Shown one piece after another: positions 1-10,317 of a stretch of 64,000 nt of DNA. Made by a program: the position numbers and the translations under genes. Each line of letters begins with the position of its first letter. The stretch's first letter is position 1. This stretch comes from Acidobacteriaceae bacterium (lineage in GTDB: Bacteria; Acidobacteriota; Terriglobia; Terriglobales; Acidobacteriaceae), in assembly GCA_030038435.1 (NCBI GenBank), contig JASHOY010000142.1:1-64000 (forward strand), read 5' to 3'. Under the pieces are notes generated by a model. That model was not told the origin of the DNA, did not search any database, and was given only the letters and a program-made list of their open reading frames with translations.

Positions 1-1135
1 AGCCGGTTATGGTTAAATTTCCAGCCAATGTACTGGCCATCGCCAGCACCAGCCAGCCGTTATGCGCATCGTGAAAACCCGCTGCCAGCGGTTTGAGCAA
101 CATCACCGCCGGCACGTTGCTGACCAAATTTGAAAGCGCCGCTGTAACCACCGTCAGCATGCCTGCATTTTGCATGTTCAGGCGGTCTGCGGCGGCTAAA
201 AGATAGTGCGTCAATCCCGCACTCTCTGCTCCGCCAACAATGAGAAAAAGTCCTACGAAAAATACCAGTACGCCCCAATCCACTTCGTCGTAGATGAGCC
301 GCGGCTCGCGGGTGCGCGTAATGAGCATCAGCGCGGCACCCAAGGCGGCCGTCATGGGAGGCGAAAAACCAGCAAGAAAACCAGCCAGCACCAAAGCGAT
401 CACAATCGCAGATTTGCGTAGCTCGCGCCACGCGATGCGCGGCGTTTCGCCGGAGTGTTCCTTCGGCTCCTCGGGCATGGCAGGACCAAAAATCACTCGA
501 ATGATCAGCCAGTCGAGGATCATCCCGATCAGCGCCACCGGCCCAAGCCGTTCGAGAAACGCCGGATAGCCGATTCCGGAATACGAGCCAATGAGCATGT
601 TTTGCGGATTGCCGGTGATCGTAGCCACGCTGCCGATATTTGAAGCGGTCGCCACCGCCAGTAGATAGGGCAGTGGCTTGATTCCCATGCGCCGCGCCGC
701 CTTGAGCGTTAGCGGAACCATGGCCAGGCAGACAATGTCGTTGACAAAAAATGCCGACAGGGCGCCGGTGAGAAAGATAATGGCCGGCAGCAGATAACCG
801 GGCTGCAGGTGGGCCACTGCCAGACCAGCAATCCAGTCAAAGAATCCGGCCAGGTGCAGGCACCCCACTACCAGCATCATCGAGAAGAGCAGCACAAGCG
901 TGCCAAAATCGATGAAGGACACCGCCTCGGCGGCTGTGACTGCACCGAACGCGACCATGAGCACGGCCCCGATGATGCCCATACCCGGCCGGTCAATTTT
1001 CATGCCGGGCAGTTTGCCCAGCGCGAAGACCACGTAGCTGACAGCAAATACGATGTACGCGGCTGCGATCTGCCAGTTGGCGAGGTGTCCGGGTGCAGCC
1101 GACTGCGCGGCCCGCAAAAGCTCGGGCATGCCCAT
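1..1135 (-). CDS. SLC13/ArsB-NhaD-type anion permease (partial, runs off window start)
   Basis: Reverse-strand reading from ATG at 1135: MGMPELLRAAQSAAPGHLANWQIAAAYIVFAVSYVVFALGKLPGMKIDRPGMGIIGAVLMVAFGAVTAAEAVSFIDFGTLVLLFSMMLVVG; hydrophobic helices typical of citrate/arsenite permeases. Absent from the ORF track because it is truncated. Confidence 0.8.
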   Translation of the reverse strand, partial: MGMPELLRAAQSAAPGHLANWQIAAAYIVFAVSYVVFALGKLPGMKIDRPGMGIIGAVLMVAFGAVTAAEAVSFIDFGTLVLLFSMMLVVGCLHLAGFFDWIAGLAVAHLQPGYLLPAIIFLTGALSAFFVNDIVCLAMVPLTLKAARRMGIKPLPYLLAVATASNIGSVATITGNPQNMLIGSYSGIGYPAFLERLGPVALIGMILDWLIIRVIFGPAMPEEPKEHSGETPRIAWRELRKSAIVIALVLAGFLAGFSPPMTAALGAALMLITRTREPRLIYDEVDWGVLVFFVGLFLIVGGAESAGLTHYLLAAADRLNMQNAGMLTVVTAALSNLVSNVPAVMLLKPLAAGFHDAHNGWLVLAMASTLAGNLTITG

Positions 1136-1158
1136 GATGGCAGTGTACGCGACGGGAG

Positions 1159-1953
1159 CTATAAGATAGCCCGAACTACGCCGCCGTCCACGCGCAAGGC
1201 GGCGCCGTTGGTAGCTGACGACGGCTCGCCGGCAACGTAAGTTACCAGCGCGGCGACTTCGTCGACCGTCGCAAAACGCTTCAACAGCGACGAAGGGCGG
1301 GCATGTTCAAAGAATTCCTCTTCGACTTCTGACTTGCTCTTTCTCTGCTGGCCGGCCATGGATTCGAGGAATTTGCCTACGCCTTCCGACGCCGTCGGTC
1401 CCGCCAATATGCTGTTCGCAGTGACGCCCGTTCCCGCCACGCTCTCTGCGATGCCACGCGCGATGGCCACTTGCGCGGTCTTGGTCATTCCGTAATGCAC
1501 CATTTCCACCGGGATCTGCACCGCCGATTCGCTCGAAATGAAGATGATTCGGCCCCAGTCCTTTTTCAGCATCCCGGGCAGATAGTGTCGTGACAGGCGC
1601 ACCCCGCTCATCACGTTCACCTCGAAGAATCGGTGCCACTCCGCGTCGTCGATTTCGCCAAAGGACTTGACATCGAAGATGCCCACGTTGTTTACCAGCA
1701 CGTCAACCGCGGACAGTGCGGCAACCACTTTCCCCGCACCCTCGGAACTGGAAAAATCCGCCGCGATGCCGTCGACCTTGGCCGCAGAATTCTCCGAGCG
1801 TATTGCCACCAGCGCAGCATCCACGCGCTCCTGGGTTCGTCCATTGACGTAAACGTGTGCGCCCTCGCGAGCCAGCGCCCGCGCAATTCCCAGGCCGATT
1901 CCCGCCGTCGATCCTGTCACCAAGGCAGTTTTTCCGCCAAGTTTCAGGTCCAT
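1159..1953 (-). CDS. SDR-family oxidoreductase
   Basis: Rossmann TGSTAGIGLGIA, NNVG, YGMTK motifs. Confidence 0.92.
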   Translation of the reverse strand: MDLKLGGKTALVTGSTAGIGLGIARALAREGAHVYVNGRTQERVDAALVAIRSENSAAKVDGIAADFSSSEGAGKVVAALSAVDVLVNNVGIFDVKSFGEIDDAEWHRFFEVNVMSGVRLSRHYLPGMLKKDWGRIIFISSESAVQIPVEMVHYGMTKTAQVAIARGIAESVAGTGVTANSILAGPTASEGVGKFLESMAGQQRKSKSEVEEEFFEHARPSSLLKRFATVDEVAALVTYVAGEPSSATNGAALRVDGGVVRAIL

Positions 1954-2190
1954 CGCGCTCCTCCCAAAAAAGACTCAGCCGCTTTGATTCGGGAGCGGCG
2001 CAATGGATTCCATGGATTGGGGAACACAGGTGGGATTGGCCTGCCAACCGCACGGCAAAAGCTGACGCCAGACCGTGATGCAAATACAAAGCGCATCAAC
2101 TCTCCCGCGGGACCGCAATCAAAGGTGTAGGAGCATGTGCGCACCATCTCGCGCGTACCACGCTCTCCGAAGCGGTGTTCCGCTGGCTGC

Positions 2191-2454
2191 TTATTCGGCC
2201 GCCACTGGCTCAATAGAAGCGAAGCGCCCCTTGTTGCCTCGATCACTGAACTTGACGCGCCCAGTCACCTTGGCAAACAGGGTGTCGTCTGAGCCGATCC
2301 CCACGTTGGGGCCCGGCTTGATGCGCGTGCCACGCTGCCGCACGATGATCGAGCCGCCGCTGATCACCTGTCCCGCGAAGGCCTTCACGCCCAAGCGCTG
2401 TGCATTGGAATCACGTCCGTTGGTGGAGCTGCCTCCACCCTTCTTATGTGCCAT
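2191..2454 (-). CDS. rpmA: 50S ribosomal protein L27
   Basis: [29 protein letters not shown]; start trimmed to the internal ATG of the listed ORF. Confidence 0.97.
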   Translation of the reverse strand: MAHKKGGGSSTNGRDSNAQRLGVKAFAGQVISGGSIIVRQRGTRIKPGPNVGIGSDDTLFAKVTGRVKFSDRGNKGRFASIEPVAAE

Positions 2455-2590
2455 TGCCGAATCCTCATTTGGGCCGTCGGCTTTCCGCCAGACAGCGTAT
2501 ATCGCAACGCTCCCATTCCCGCGCATTCCTAATGAAAGCTGAAGGTCAAGAGCTCAAAAATCGTGGCGCGTCTCAGAATTGCCGCTCGCC

Positions 2591-2926
2591 CTAGCTGGCC
2601 GCCGTCTCCGCATAGGTGATGCCGTCGGCCACAATCGTCTTGATGCGCACTTCGGTCAAATTCTGCCGGTGTCCACGAAGCTTCTTGTACTGCTTCTTCC
2701 GCTTGAGATGAAAGACCAGCACCTTGTCGCCGCGACCTTCGCCCAATACTTCCGCGGTGACCTTGGCGCTCGAGGGCTTGGCAAGCTTCCCCGGTTCGCC
2801 TGAAACCGCCAGCACTTCGCTGAACTCTACTTCCCGGTTCTCTGATGACTTAACGGTCTCGATCTTCAGCACGTCGCCGGGCGTCACCCGGTATTGCTTG
2901 CCTCCGGCACGAATCACTGCGTACAT
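2591..2926 (-). CDS. rplU: 50S ribosomal protein L21
   Basis: MYAVIRAGGKQYRV...KRKKQYKKLRGHRQ; start trimmed to ATG at 2926. Confidence 0.97.
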   Translation of the reverse strand: MYAVIRAGGKQYRVTPGDVLKIETVKSSENREVEFSEVLAVSGEPGKLAKPSSAKVTAEVLGEGRGDKVLVFHLKRKKQYKKLRGHRQNLTEVRIKTIVADGITYAETAAS

Positions 2927-3224
2927 AACAAATCCTCCAGCGCTGCACATCCGAGCGCGACCATTATTCGTGTGCTTCGATTGGGGCGGATACAGACTGC
3001 GACTGCATCGGAAGCGGGCCGCACATCCGCCGCTCACGGCGGTGAACCCGACACCATTCTGCGCCCCCGACCGGCGGGACCACAGCGCCAAACCATTTGA
3101 TTTTATCGTCTACCGACGATCCAGGTCAATTTGCAATCCTGACTCGGTTCTGGCATCCTCGGGGGATACCCTCGTTCCCTCATTCGGACCGTCATTATTA
3201 GGAAAACTCTCCTGCTGACTCGCT

Positions 3225-4649
3225 ATGGATCCCCTAAGCTCCGCCGCGATCTCGTGGATTGTCGGACAGACCTTGACCAAGGCTGCCGATGCCCTGCGCG
3301 GTTCCGATGTGGAGCGGGATCTGGACCGCGAATTGAACGAATGGCAGGAGCAGGTTTCGGGTTCATGTAAGGCGACGCTGACAAACATCTTTTCGATTAC
3401 CTCCGTCACCGAAGCCGATAGCCCGCATCTCCTCCGACTTCGGGAGCAGCTCGCTGAAAATCAAATTCCAGCCGTCGAAACCTTCACCAGAGCACTCGTC
3501 GAGAGTTGGGAGCGGGTGCATAGGCAGTCTGAAGTGCAGCCGTTTTTTGCCGCGGAACTGCCCCAAGTCAAGCCTCAGCTGCAAAACCTGGCGAAGCGGT
3601 TCGCTCGGGTATGCCAGACGAACCAGAAGCTGCTTTTCCCGAAGCTTTACGAAGTCATGCAAAGGCTTGATGAGAACCGGCGTGAAGACCGACAAGCGCA
3701 GCGCAAACTTATGCAAATGGTCCAGGACCTCTGGGCCGCGCAAAAGCGTAAGCAAATTGAGGACAGCGACTCAAATTTGCAGTATCCCGCCAGCTTCCTA
3801 TGGCAACCGACTTGGGAACCACGAGAGGCCGTGGAGGGCGCAAATGCTTGCATCGAAGAAGAGGCATCACTTGACGAACTGGCACCCAAGATACCGATTC
3901 TCGTGACCTTTGCTGACAAGCTTTCAACCAGTTGGCAGGACCCGAAACTCGCCTCCATCGCAATTTGGGACAGCAAAGCGGCGATCTCCCGGCCGGTCTA
4001 CCCAACACTCCCGCGTGCTTTGCACGGCAAAGGCCGCGACATGGCGCAACAGAACGACGCCTGGAGCCGATGTTCTCTCTGCATCCCGAGTTACAGCCTG
4101 CCGGTAGAGTGGCGCGTTGAGAGCTATGTGTACTGGCCGCCCTGGAAGGAAGCCAAGAGGCGCGTTGTTCAATCATTCCTGGAAAAGTGCCGCGGCAGGC
4201 AAGTTCGCGGTCTTGTCATCTCCGTACGGCGGGATTCCAATGGTCCGGTGGTGCTCGTGCACTCAACAGATTACGACGATTTCCTGCGGCGGAGCTGGTC
4301 CTATTACAAGGGGCTGGAAGCTGCACTAACCATGGGCGAGTACTACAAATGGAAGACGAGCCGCAGGTCAGAGTCCGCGCTGGAACTTCTTGCCGGGAAT
4401 CTTGCGAAAAGCGGAGAAATCCTCAAGCTTATCCCGCGGCACTACCAAGATCTGTTTGGGGGCCGCAAAATCCAGAAGCAGGATATTCATTTCATGCTGA
4501 CGGGAATCATGCAACGCGAGCAGGAAAGCATCAAACGGCACGAAAGGCCGGCTGCCGGCCACCGTGGCGCCGACAGGTCCGGACCGGCATCTGCGGCCCG
4601 GGCTCCGATCCGGCCAGCGAGGCCCGAAGTGCCTGGCGCGCGTACCTGA
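3225..4649 (+). CDS. hypothetical protein, 474 aa, helical N-terminus
   Basis: Long ORF with natural codon use and no recognised catalytic motif; divergent from rplU. Confidence 0.7.
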   Translation: MDPLSSAAISWIVGQTLTKAADALRGSDVERDLDRELNEWQEQVSGSCKATLTNIFSITSVTEADSPHLLRLREQLAENQIPAVETFTRALVESWERVHRQSEVQPFFAAELPQVKPQLQNLAKRFARVCQTNQKLLFPKLYEVMQRLDENRREDRQAQRKLMQMVQDLWAAQKRKQIEDSDSNLQYPASFLWQPTWEPREAVEGANACIEEEASLDELAPKIPILVTFADKLSTSWQDPKLASIAIWDSKAAISRPVYPTLPRALHGKGRDMAQQNDAWSRCSLCIPSYSLPVEWRVESYVYWPPWKEAKRRVVQSFLEKCRGRQVRGLVISVRRDSNGPVVLVHSTDYDDFLRRSWSYYKGLEAALTMGEYYKWKTSRRSESALELLAGNLAKSGEILKLIPRHYQDLFGGRKIQKQDIHFMLTGIMQREQESIKRHERPAAGHRGADRSGPASAARAPIRPARPEVPGART

Positions 4650-4682
4650 TCCGCAGAGATTCTCGCCCGCTATACTTGCCCT

Positions 4683-5660
4683 ATGCAGCCCGTTAGCATC
4701 GTGGCCACGGTCCTGAATGAAAAGCAGGACATTGGCCGCATGGTCTCGAGCCTTCTTGCCCAGGAACCACCGGCCGCCGAGGTGGTCATCGTCGACGGCG
4801 GCTCCTCTGACGGCACCTGGGAGTGGCTGGTCGCGGCGCAGGTCTCCGGATCCACCACCGCCAACCGCCTGGTTGCGATCCGCGATGAGTCCTGCAGCCT
4901 CAAATTCTCTCCCGGACCTGTCTCCCGCGGGCGCAACGTCGCCATCACCGCCGCACAATCGGAAATCATCGCCACCGCCGATGCCGGCTGCACCTATGCT
5001 CCCAACTGGCTCGCCAACTTGACCGGGCCGCTGGCGGCCGGCCACGCCCGTTACGCCCTCGGCGGCACCTGTCTTGATCCCGACGACTACACCGTCTGGG
5101 ACGCGGCATCGGCCCCGTTTTTCAGCATCAAGCTGGAGGCCACGGAGCCCACAAAATCCTGCACCGCGCGCTCCATGGCCTTTACCCGCGAACTCTGGCG
5201 GGAGATCGGTGGCTTTCCCGAGAACGTTCTGGTGGGCGAAGACACGCTCTTTGACCTCGAAGCCCGCCGTCGTACCCGGCCCTGCTTCGCCCGCGAAGCC
5301 AAGGCCCTCTATCATCCGCGAAATACTCTCCACTCAGCCGCGCATCAACTGGCTCGCTATGCCATCAGCGACGGGCAGGCCGGCGTGCGCTGGGCGCGCT
5401 TATTCCGTAATGGCGCTCGCTGCCTCGCCGAACTTGCCGCCTTCGCCACTTTACCCTGGACCTGGATTCCGCTCGCCTTGATCTTCTTGCTCGAATGCTG
5501 GTTCGCATTCAAACGGGATTGGCGATTTCTGCCGCGCTTCGGAGTGAAAGCCATATTCGCCCGCTTCGCATTCTCCGTCGCCGTTCCCTGGATCGTTGCC
5601 CTGAATCAGATTCGCGGACAATTCTCCACAGCACGGCTGACCAACAAGCAGAATGCATGA
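4683..5660 (+). CDS. glycosyltransferase family 2
   Basis: VSIVATVLNEKQDIGRMVSSLLAQ...VIVDGGSSDGT GT-A fold motifs; C-terminal hydrophobic region. Confidence 0.92.
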   Translation: MQPVSIVATVLNEKQDIGRMVSSLLAQEPPAAEVVIVDGGSSDGTWEWLVAAQVSGSTTANRLVAIRDESCSLKFSPGPVSRGRNVAITAAQSEIIATADAGCTYAPNWLANLTGPLAAGHARYALGGTCLDPDDYTVWDAASAPFFSIKLEATEPTKSCTARSMAFTRELWREIGGFPENVLVGEDTLFDLEARRRTRPCFAREAKALYHPRNTLHSAAHQLARYAISDGQAGVRWARLFRNGARCLAELAAFATLPWTWIPLALIFLLECWFAFKRDWRFLPRFGVKAIFARFAFSVAVPWIVALNQIRGQFSTARLTNKQNA

Positions 5661-5779
5661 TGGGCCAAAGCTGATCGGCAAAGTCATTGGCAACCCCGGT
5701 GCGCAGTTCCCGCCGCCTGCCTGAATCTAACCCCGTTGCGGGGCCGTAAAGGTGAAGCCGAACGCTCATTCGCCGTAAA

Positions 5780-6178
5780 ATGACTGCTACGGGCACGTGC
5801 AAGCGGCAGGCTGACATGAATAACCGCGACATCACAATTTCTCCCGGCGCTCGCCTTCGCACCGCAATGCTGCTGGCGGTTGGCGCCGACGTGTTGGAGA
5901 TGATCATCCTCCCGTTCTTTGTCGAAGGATTCGATTCTCCAGCCGCCGATCTGCTGGACCTTTGCGTAGGCGGAGCGCTTACCTGGCTGCTGGGCTGGCA
6001 TTGGGAATTTGCGCCGTCTTTTCTCGCCAAGCTCGTCCCCGGCGCCGATCTGGCCCCGCTCTGGACGCTGGCCGTGGCTAACGTGTATCGCAAATCGAGG
6101 CAAATCCGGGAACCCGGCGAAGAACCGCGAGTAGAGCGCCATGTCGGTAGCGGTGAGGCTCATCCACGTCGCTCTTAG
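5780..6178 (+). CDS. small hypothetical membrane protein
   Basis: Hydrophobic segments, no family recognised; start may be the internal ATG (MNNRDITIS). Confidence 0.5.
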   Translation: MTATGTCKRQADMNNRDITISPGARLRTAMLLAVGADVLEMIILPFFVEGFDSPAADLLDLCVGGALTWLLGWHWEFAPSFLAKLVPGADLAPLWTLAVANVYRKSRQIREPGEEPRVERHVGSGEAHPRRS

Positions 6179-6253
6179 CGGCGACCGGCGGCATTGAGCT
6201 GTGGTAACACGGGTGCGTTCAGGCGCAACCGACCGTATACTCAACAGAAGAGC

Positions 6254-7066
6254 ATGACCAATCGCCTCGACACCATTCTGGCCGCCACTCGCACCACCAT
6301 ATCCGCCAGCAAGAGCCATACGCCACTGGCGGAACTCGAGCGCTGCGCCGCCCTGCACCGTCCGCGGGGCTGGGCGGAAGCTCTGCGGCGCCACGCAGCC
6401 AAAGGGCCTGCAATCATTGCCGAGATTAAAAAAGCATCGCCGTCAAAAGGCCTGATCCGCGCTGATTTTCAGGTGGAGTGGCTGGCCCGCCGTTATCGTG
6501 CCGGTGGCGCCGCCGCGCTCTCCATCCTCACCGACGAACCCTATTTCCAGGGCAGCCTTCGCAACCTGGAGCTTGCCTCGGATTCCACTCCGCTGCCTTG
6601 CCTGCGCAAGGATTTTGTCGTCGATGAGTACCAGGTGGTCGAGGCCCGCGCTCACCGCGGGGATGCCATCCTGCTCATCGTTGCCGCCCTCACCGACGGC
6701 GAACTCCGCCACTTCGCCGAGGTTGCCCACGGCTTCTCCCTTGATGTTCTCGTAGAGGTGCACTCGGCCAACGAGCTGGACCGCGCCCTCGATGCACTCG
6801 GCTCGACCGGCGCCGATGCCATCGGTGTCAACAACCGCGATCTGCGAACTTTCGAGGTGACGCAGCAAACCTCGCTGGCGCTGGTCGACGGCATCCCCGC
6901 CGGTCCCGTGCGCGTCACCGAAAGTGGCATTTCCACCGCCGAAGACCTTGTCCGCCTGCGCAATGCCGGCTTCGATGCGTTTCTCATTGGCGAGAGTCTC
7001 ATGCGCCAGGCCGATCCCGGCGCAGCGCTGGCTGAACTGCTCGCCGGCTCCGCGGTGACGCGATGA
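6254..7066 (+). CDS. trpC: indole-3-glycerol phosphate synthase
   Basis: IIAEIKKASPSKGLIRADF; LRKDFVVDEYQV; GVNNRDLRTFEV; start trimmed to ATG at 6254. Confidence 0.96.
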   Translation: MTNRLDTILAATRTTISASKSHTPLAELERCAALHRPRGWAEALRRHAAKGPAIIAEIKKASPSKGLIRADFQVEWLARRYRAGGAAALSILTDEPYFQGSLRNLELASDSTPLPCLRKDFVVDEYQVVEARAHRGDAILLIVAALTDGELRHFAEVAHGFSLDVLVEVHSANELDRALDALGSTGADAIGVNNRDLRTFEVTQQTSLALVDGIPAGPVRVTESGISTAEDLVRLRNAGFDAFLIGESLMRQADPGAALAELLAGSAVTR

Positions 7067-7755
7067 GCCTGTGGATCAAAATCTGCGGCAACACTTCACT
7101 TGCCGACGCTCGACTGGCTATCGACTCCGGCGCAAACGCGGTGGGTTTCGTCTTCGCGCCAAGCCCGAGGCAGGTTACGCCCGAGCAGGTTGCGGCCATT
7201 ATCCCAGCGCTGCCGGATTTCGCGGAAAAAATCGGCGTCTTCGCCGAGGCCGATTTCGACGAGATTTCCGCGGTGGCTCGCAGCTCCGCGCTGACCGGCG
7301 TGCAACTGCACTTTGACGCGCCGCTAGAACTCACCGCCCGGCTTCGCAATTCGCTGGGCAGCGAATTGCGCATTCTCCGCGTGCTGCGCATCGGTCATGA
7401 CAACCGGGGTGAATTGTTTGCCTTCACCGCCGATCCGAATGCTGACGCCACCCTGGTCGATTCCTGCTCCAAAACAGGGGCCGGAGGCACCGGCGTCACC
7501 TTTGACTGGACCCTCGCCGCCAAAACCGTCTTTCGCGACGCCAAGGCGAACAGATGCATCGCTGCCGGCGGGCTCAATGCGGTTAACGTGGCCGAGGCGA
7601 TTACCACCCTGCGGCCTTGGGGCGTGGATGTTGCTTCAGGTGTCGAGTCCGTTCCGGGGAAAAAAGATCCGGAGCGATTGCGCGCTTTCATCGCCACAGC
7701 ACGCCAGGCAGACAGCGAATTAGAAACCCGGCCAGCGTCCGCGTTCCGGCACTGA
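7063..7755 (+). CDS. trpF: phosphoribosylanthranilate isomerase
   Basis: WIKICGNTSLADA, GFVFAPSPRQV, GGLNAVNV, DVASGVES; 4-nt overlap with trpC. Confidence 0.95.
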   Translation: MSLWIKICGNTSLADARLAIDSGANAVGFVFAPSPRQVTPEQVAAIIPALPDFAEKIGVFAEADFDEISAVARSSALTGVQLHFDAPLELTARLRNSLGSELRILRVLRIGHDNRGELFAFTADPNADATLVDSCSKTGAGGTGVTFDWTLAAKTVFRDAKANRCIAAGGLNAVNVAEAITTLRPWGVDVASGVESVPGKKDPERLRAFIATARQADSELETRPASAFRH

Positions 7756-7760
7756 ACGCT

Positions 7761-8795
7761 TCAGTCTGCCCGATCTCTGCTGGCGGGCGTAAGCCTCCGC
7801 AACAAGAACTCCTGTACGATTCCGTTCACCATCCTGCCGCCGGTGGTGATACCGGCATTGACAAACACAAGCTTCGCCCCGCGATTCGTCTCCGGATAAT
7901 ATGCATTCGAAATGGAGCCGGAGATCAGATCTCCGCCCACGCTGGAAAAATTCGGCTGCCAGTGCCCGTTGTCGCCTTTGCAGATGAACGGACTTGATAG
8001 TGCGTGTATCAGGCGCGATCGGGTTGTGCCTTCACCCTGATAGAAGTATCGCGGATCCTGGTGCAGAAGCGAAGGCAGAATAGCGCCTCCAAACATGATG
8101 TCAGTGAACCCGTTGGCATAGAGCGCGCCGAGGCGCTGTCCAAAACCTGCTGCGCCTTCGCCATAATTCGGCGTTGCGCCTTCCTGGTCCAGTCCGGCAA
8201 CAAATCCAGCTCCCAGAAAAGTGACCGGATCGGTCTCGGCGCGCCACGCCAATTTGAATTTAAGCTTCGTGGTCAGGGGCGCCGGATGGTGGTCGTACAC
8301 GACGTAAAAGTTGGGAACGAAGCCGAGCACGCGCTGCTGCTCTTCCATGTGCACCTGCTCGGTGGCAAGCTGCACATCGGACGACGCTGCAGAGACTGTA
8401 ATCGATGTCGCGCCGCCGGCGAGCTTCAATTCGCCGCCGGTGAGAATTTCAAATTGGCCGGGGTTCAGCACAATCGCCGGCGACGTCCAGCTTACGAAAT
8501 GATCGGCGCTGATGGTGACGTGATAAGGCACTCCCGGCTTTAGATTGCTGAACGCGAAGCCTCCATCGCCGTTCGCAATTGTGCTCTGTGTGTCGGCAGG
8601 CGCAGGTCCATCAAGCTCCACACGCGCGCTGGGAACGATCTCACTCTCAGTGTCGACAACTGTGCCGCTGATGGTCGCCGACTGAGCGCTATTGGCGGCT
8701 GACTGCGCGCCGCGCGCCGGCACTTGCTGTCCCCAACCCGAAGTGCAGACAACTATACCGAGGATGACAAAAAGGACGAATGATCTCCTACCCAT
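7761..8795 (-). CDS. secreted/outer-membrane protein with carboxypeptidase-regulatory-like domain
   Basis: Signal-like N-terminus MGRRSFVLFVILGIVVC; ATISGTVVDTESEIVPSARVEL...GGFAFSNLKPG; start trimmed to 8795. Confidence 0.8.
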   Translation of the reverse strand: MGRRSFVLFVILGIVVCTSGWGQQVPARGAQSAANSAQSATISGTVVDTESEIVPSARVELDGPAPADTQSTIANGDGGFAFSNLKPGVPYHVTISADHFVSWTSPAIVLNPGQFEILTGGELKLAGGATSITVSAASSDVQLATEQVHMEEQQRVLGFVPNFYVVYDHHPAPLTTKLKFKLAWRAETDPVTFLGAGFVAGLDQEGATPNYGEGAAGFGQRLGALYANGFTDIMFGGAILPSLLHQDPRYFYQGEGTTRSRLIHALSSPFICKGDNGHWQPNFSSVGGDLISGSISNAYYPETNRGAKLVFVNAGITTGGRMVNGIVQEFLLRRLTPASRDRAD

Positions 8796-9094
8796 GACAG
8801 AGGCGCTCCCGGCTTGAAGAGTGCAACGGCTGTATCGAAGGGACGGGAAACCGCGGTGCCCCTCGTTAGCCGAATAGAAATCCGAATGGATTTCAATTGT
8901 GGCAATGAGATGTTCCAGAATGCGGCTGGGATTCGAGAAACTGCGCCGATTGGACATCAGAAATCCATGAGATTCGGCGAGATTATTTGAAGATTTTCCA
9001 GGCGCGAATGCATCTCGGCCGCCGGAAATCTGCGGCGCCTGCCTGTACACTAAGAGGTTCGCCGACTTTCCGGGCAGAACTGCAGGAGCTCTCC

Positions 9095-10303
9095 ATGGCA
9101 TCGGTCATTCTTCCCGCAAATCCGTCGCCGTCGCGGCCGGGCCGATTCGGCGTGTACGGCGGCCGCTACGTACCGGAGACGCTGGTCGCCGCGCTGGTGG
9201 AACTCGAGCGCGAGTATGAAGCGACGAAGGCCGATGCGGAGTTTCAGGCTGAGCTGCATACGCTGCTGCACGACTATGCCGGCCGTCCCACGCCGCTCTA
9301 CTTCGCCAGCCGTCTCACGCAACAACTCGGCGGCGCAAGAATCTATCTGAAGCGCGAAGACCTGCTGCACACCGGCGCGCACAAAATCAACAACGCGCTG
9401 GGCCAGGGATTGCTCGCCAGGCGCATGGGCAAGAAGCGAGTGATCGCCGAGACTGGCGCCGGCCAGCACGGCGTGGCCACCGCTACCGTGTGTGCGCTGC
9501 TTGGCCTCGAGTGCGTGGTCTACATGGGCGATGTCGATATGGCCCGCCAGGAATTGAACGTGCAGCGTATGCGCCTGCTGGGCGCCGAAGTGCGCGGCGT
9601 CTCCTCGGGTTCCAGGACCTTGAAAGACGCCATCAGTGAGGCTATGCGCGACTGGGTCACCAACGTGCGCACCACGTACTACCTGCTGGGCAGCGCGCTT
9701 GGGGCGCATCCCTATCCGACCATGGTGCGCGACTACCAGCACGTGATCAGCAAAGAAATCAAAGAGCAGATTCTGGAGAAAGAAGGCCGCCTGCCCGCGG
9801 CGGTGATTGCCTGCGTCGGCGGCGGATCCAATGCCATCGGCGCGTTTTATGAATTCATTCCCGAGCGCCAGGTGCGGCTGATCGGCGTGGAAGCCGGCGG
9901 CTGCGGTAGCGAGCTGGGCCAGCACGCGGCGCGCTTCCGCGGAGGAGTGCCCGGAGTGCTGCAGGGTACGTTCTCTTACGTCCTCCAGGACGAAGACGGT
10001 CAGATCGCGATGACGCATTCGGTTTCCGCAGGCCTGGACTATGCTTCTATCGGGCCTGAGCATGCCGCTCTGCATGATTCCGGCCGTGCAGAATACGTCG
10101 CGCAGGACGATTCGGCTGCCCTGGATGCGGTGGTGAGGCTGGCGCGCACCGAAGGCATTCTGCCCGCGCTGGAAAGCGCCCATGCCGTGGCCGAAGCGCT
10201 CAAGATCGCGCCGGCGATGAACCCGCGTGACATACTGGTGGTGAACCTTTCAGGACGCGGCGATAAAGACATGGGGATACTCGCGCGCGAGCTGAAACTT
10301 TAG
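9095..10303 (+). CDS. trpB: tryptophan synthase beta chain
   Basis: [39 protein letters not shown]; start trimmed to 9095. Confidence 0.97.
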   Translation: MASVILPANPSPSRPGRFGVYGGRYVPETLVAALVELEREYEATKADAEFQAELHTLLHDYAGRPTPLYFASRLTQQLGGARIYLKREDLLHTGAHKINNALGQGLLARRMGKKRVIAETGAGQHGVATATVCALLGLECVVYMGDVDMARQELNVQRMRLLGAEVRGVSSGSRTLKDAISEAMRDWVTNVRTTYYLLGSALGAHPYPTMVRDYQHVISKEIKEQILEKEGRLPAAVIACVGGGSNAIGAFYEFIPERQVRLIGVEAGGCGSELGQHAARFRGGVPGVLQGTFSYVLQDEDGQIAMTHSVSAGLDYASIGPEHAALHDSGRAEYVAQDDSAALDAVVRLARTEGILPALESAHAVAEALKIAPAMNPRDILVVNLSGRGDKDMGILARELKL

Positions 10304-10317
10304 AGGTTCATAGAAAG

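Noticed and set aside
4368-5333. 321-aa minus-strand ORF
   Set aside because: Antisense to the GT2 gene; no motif.
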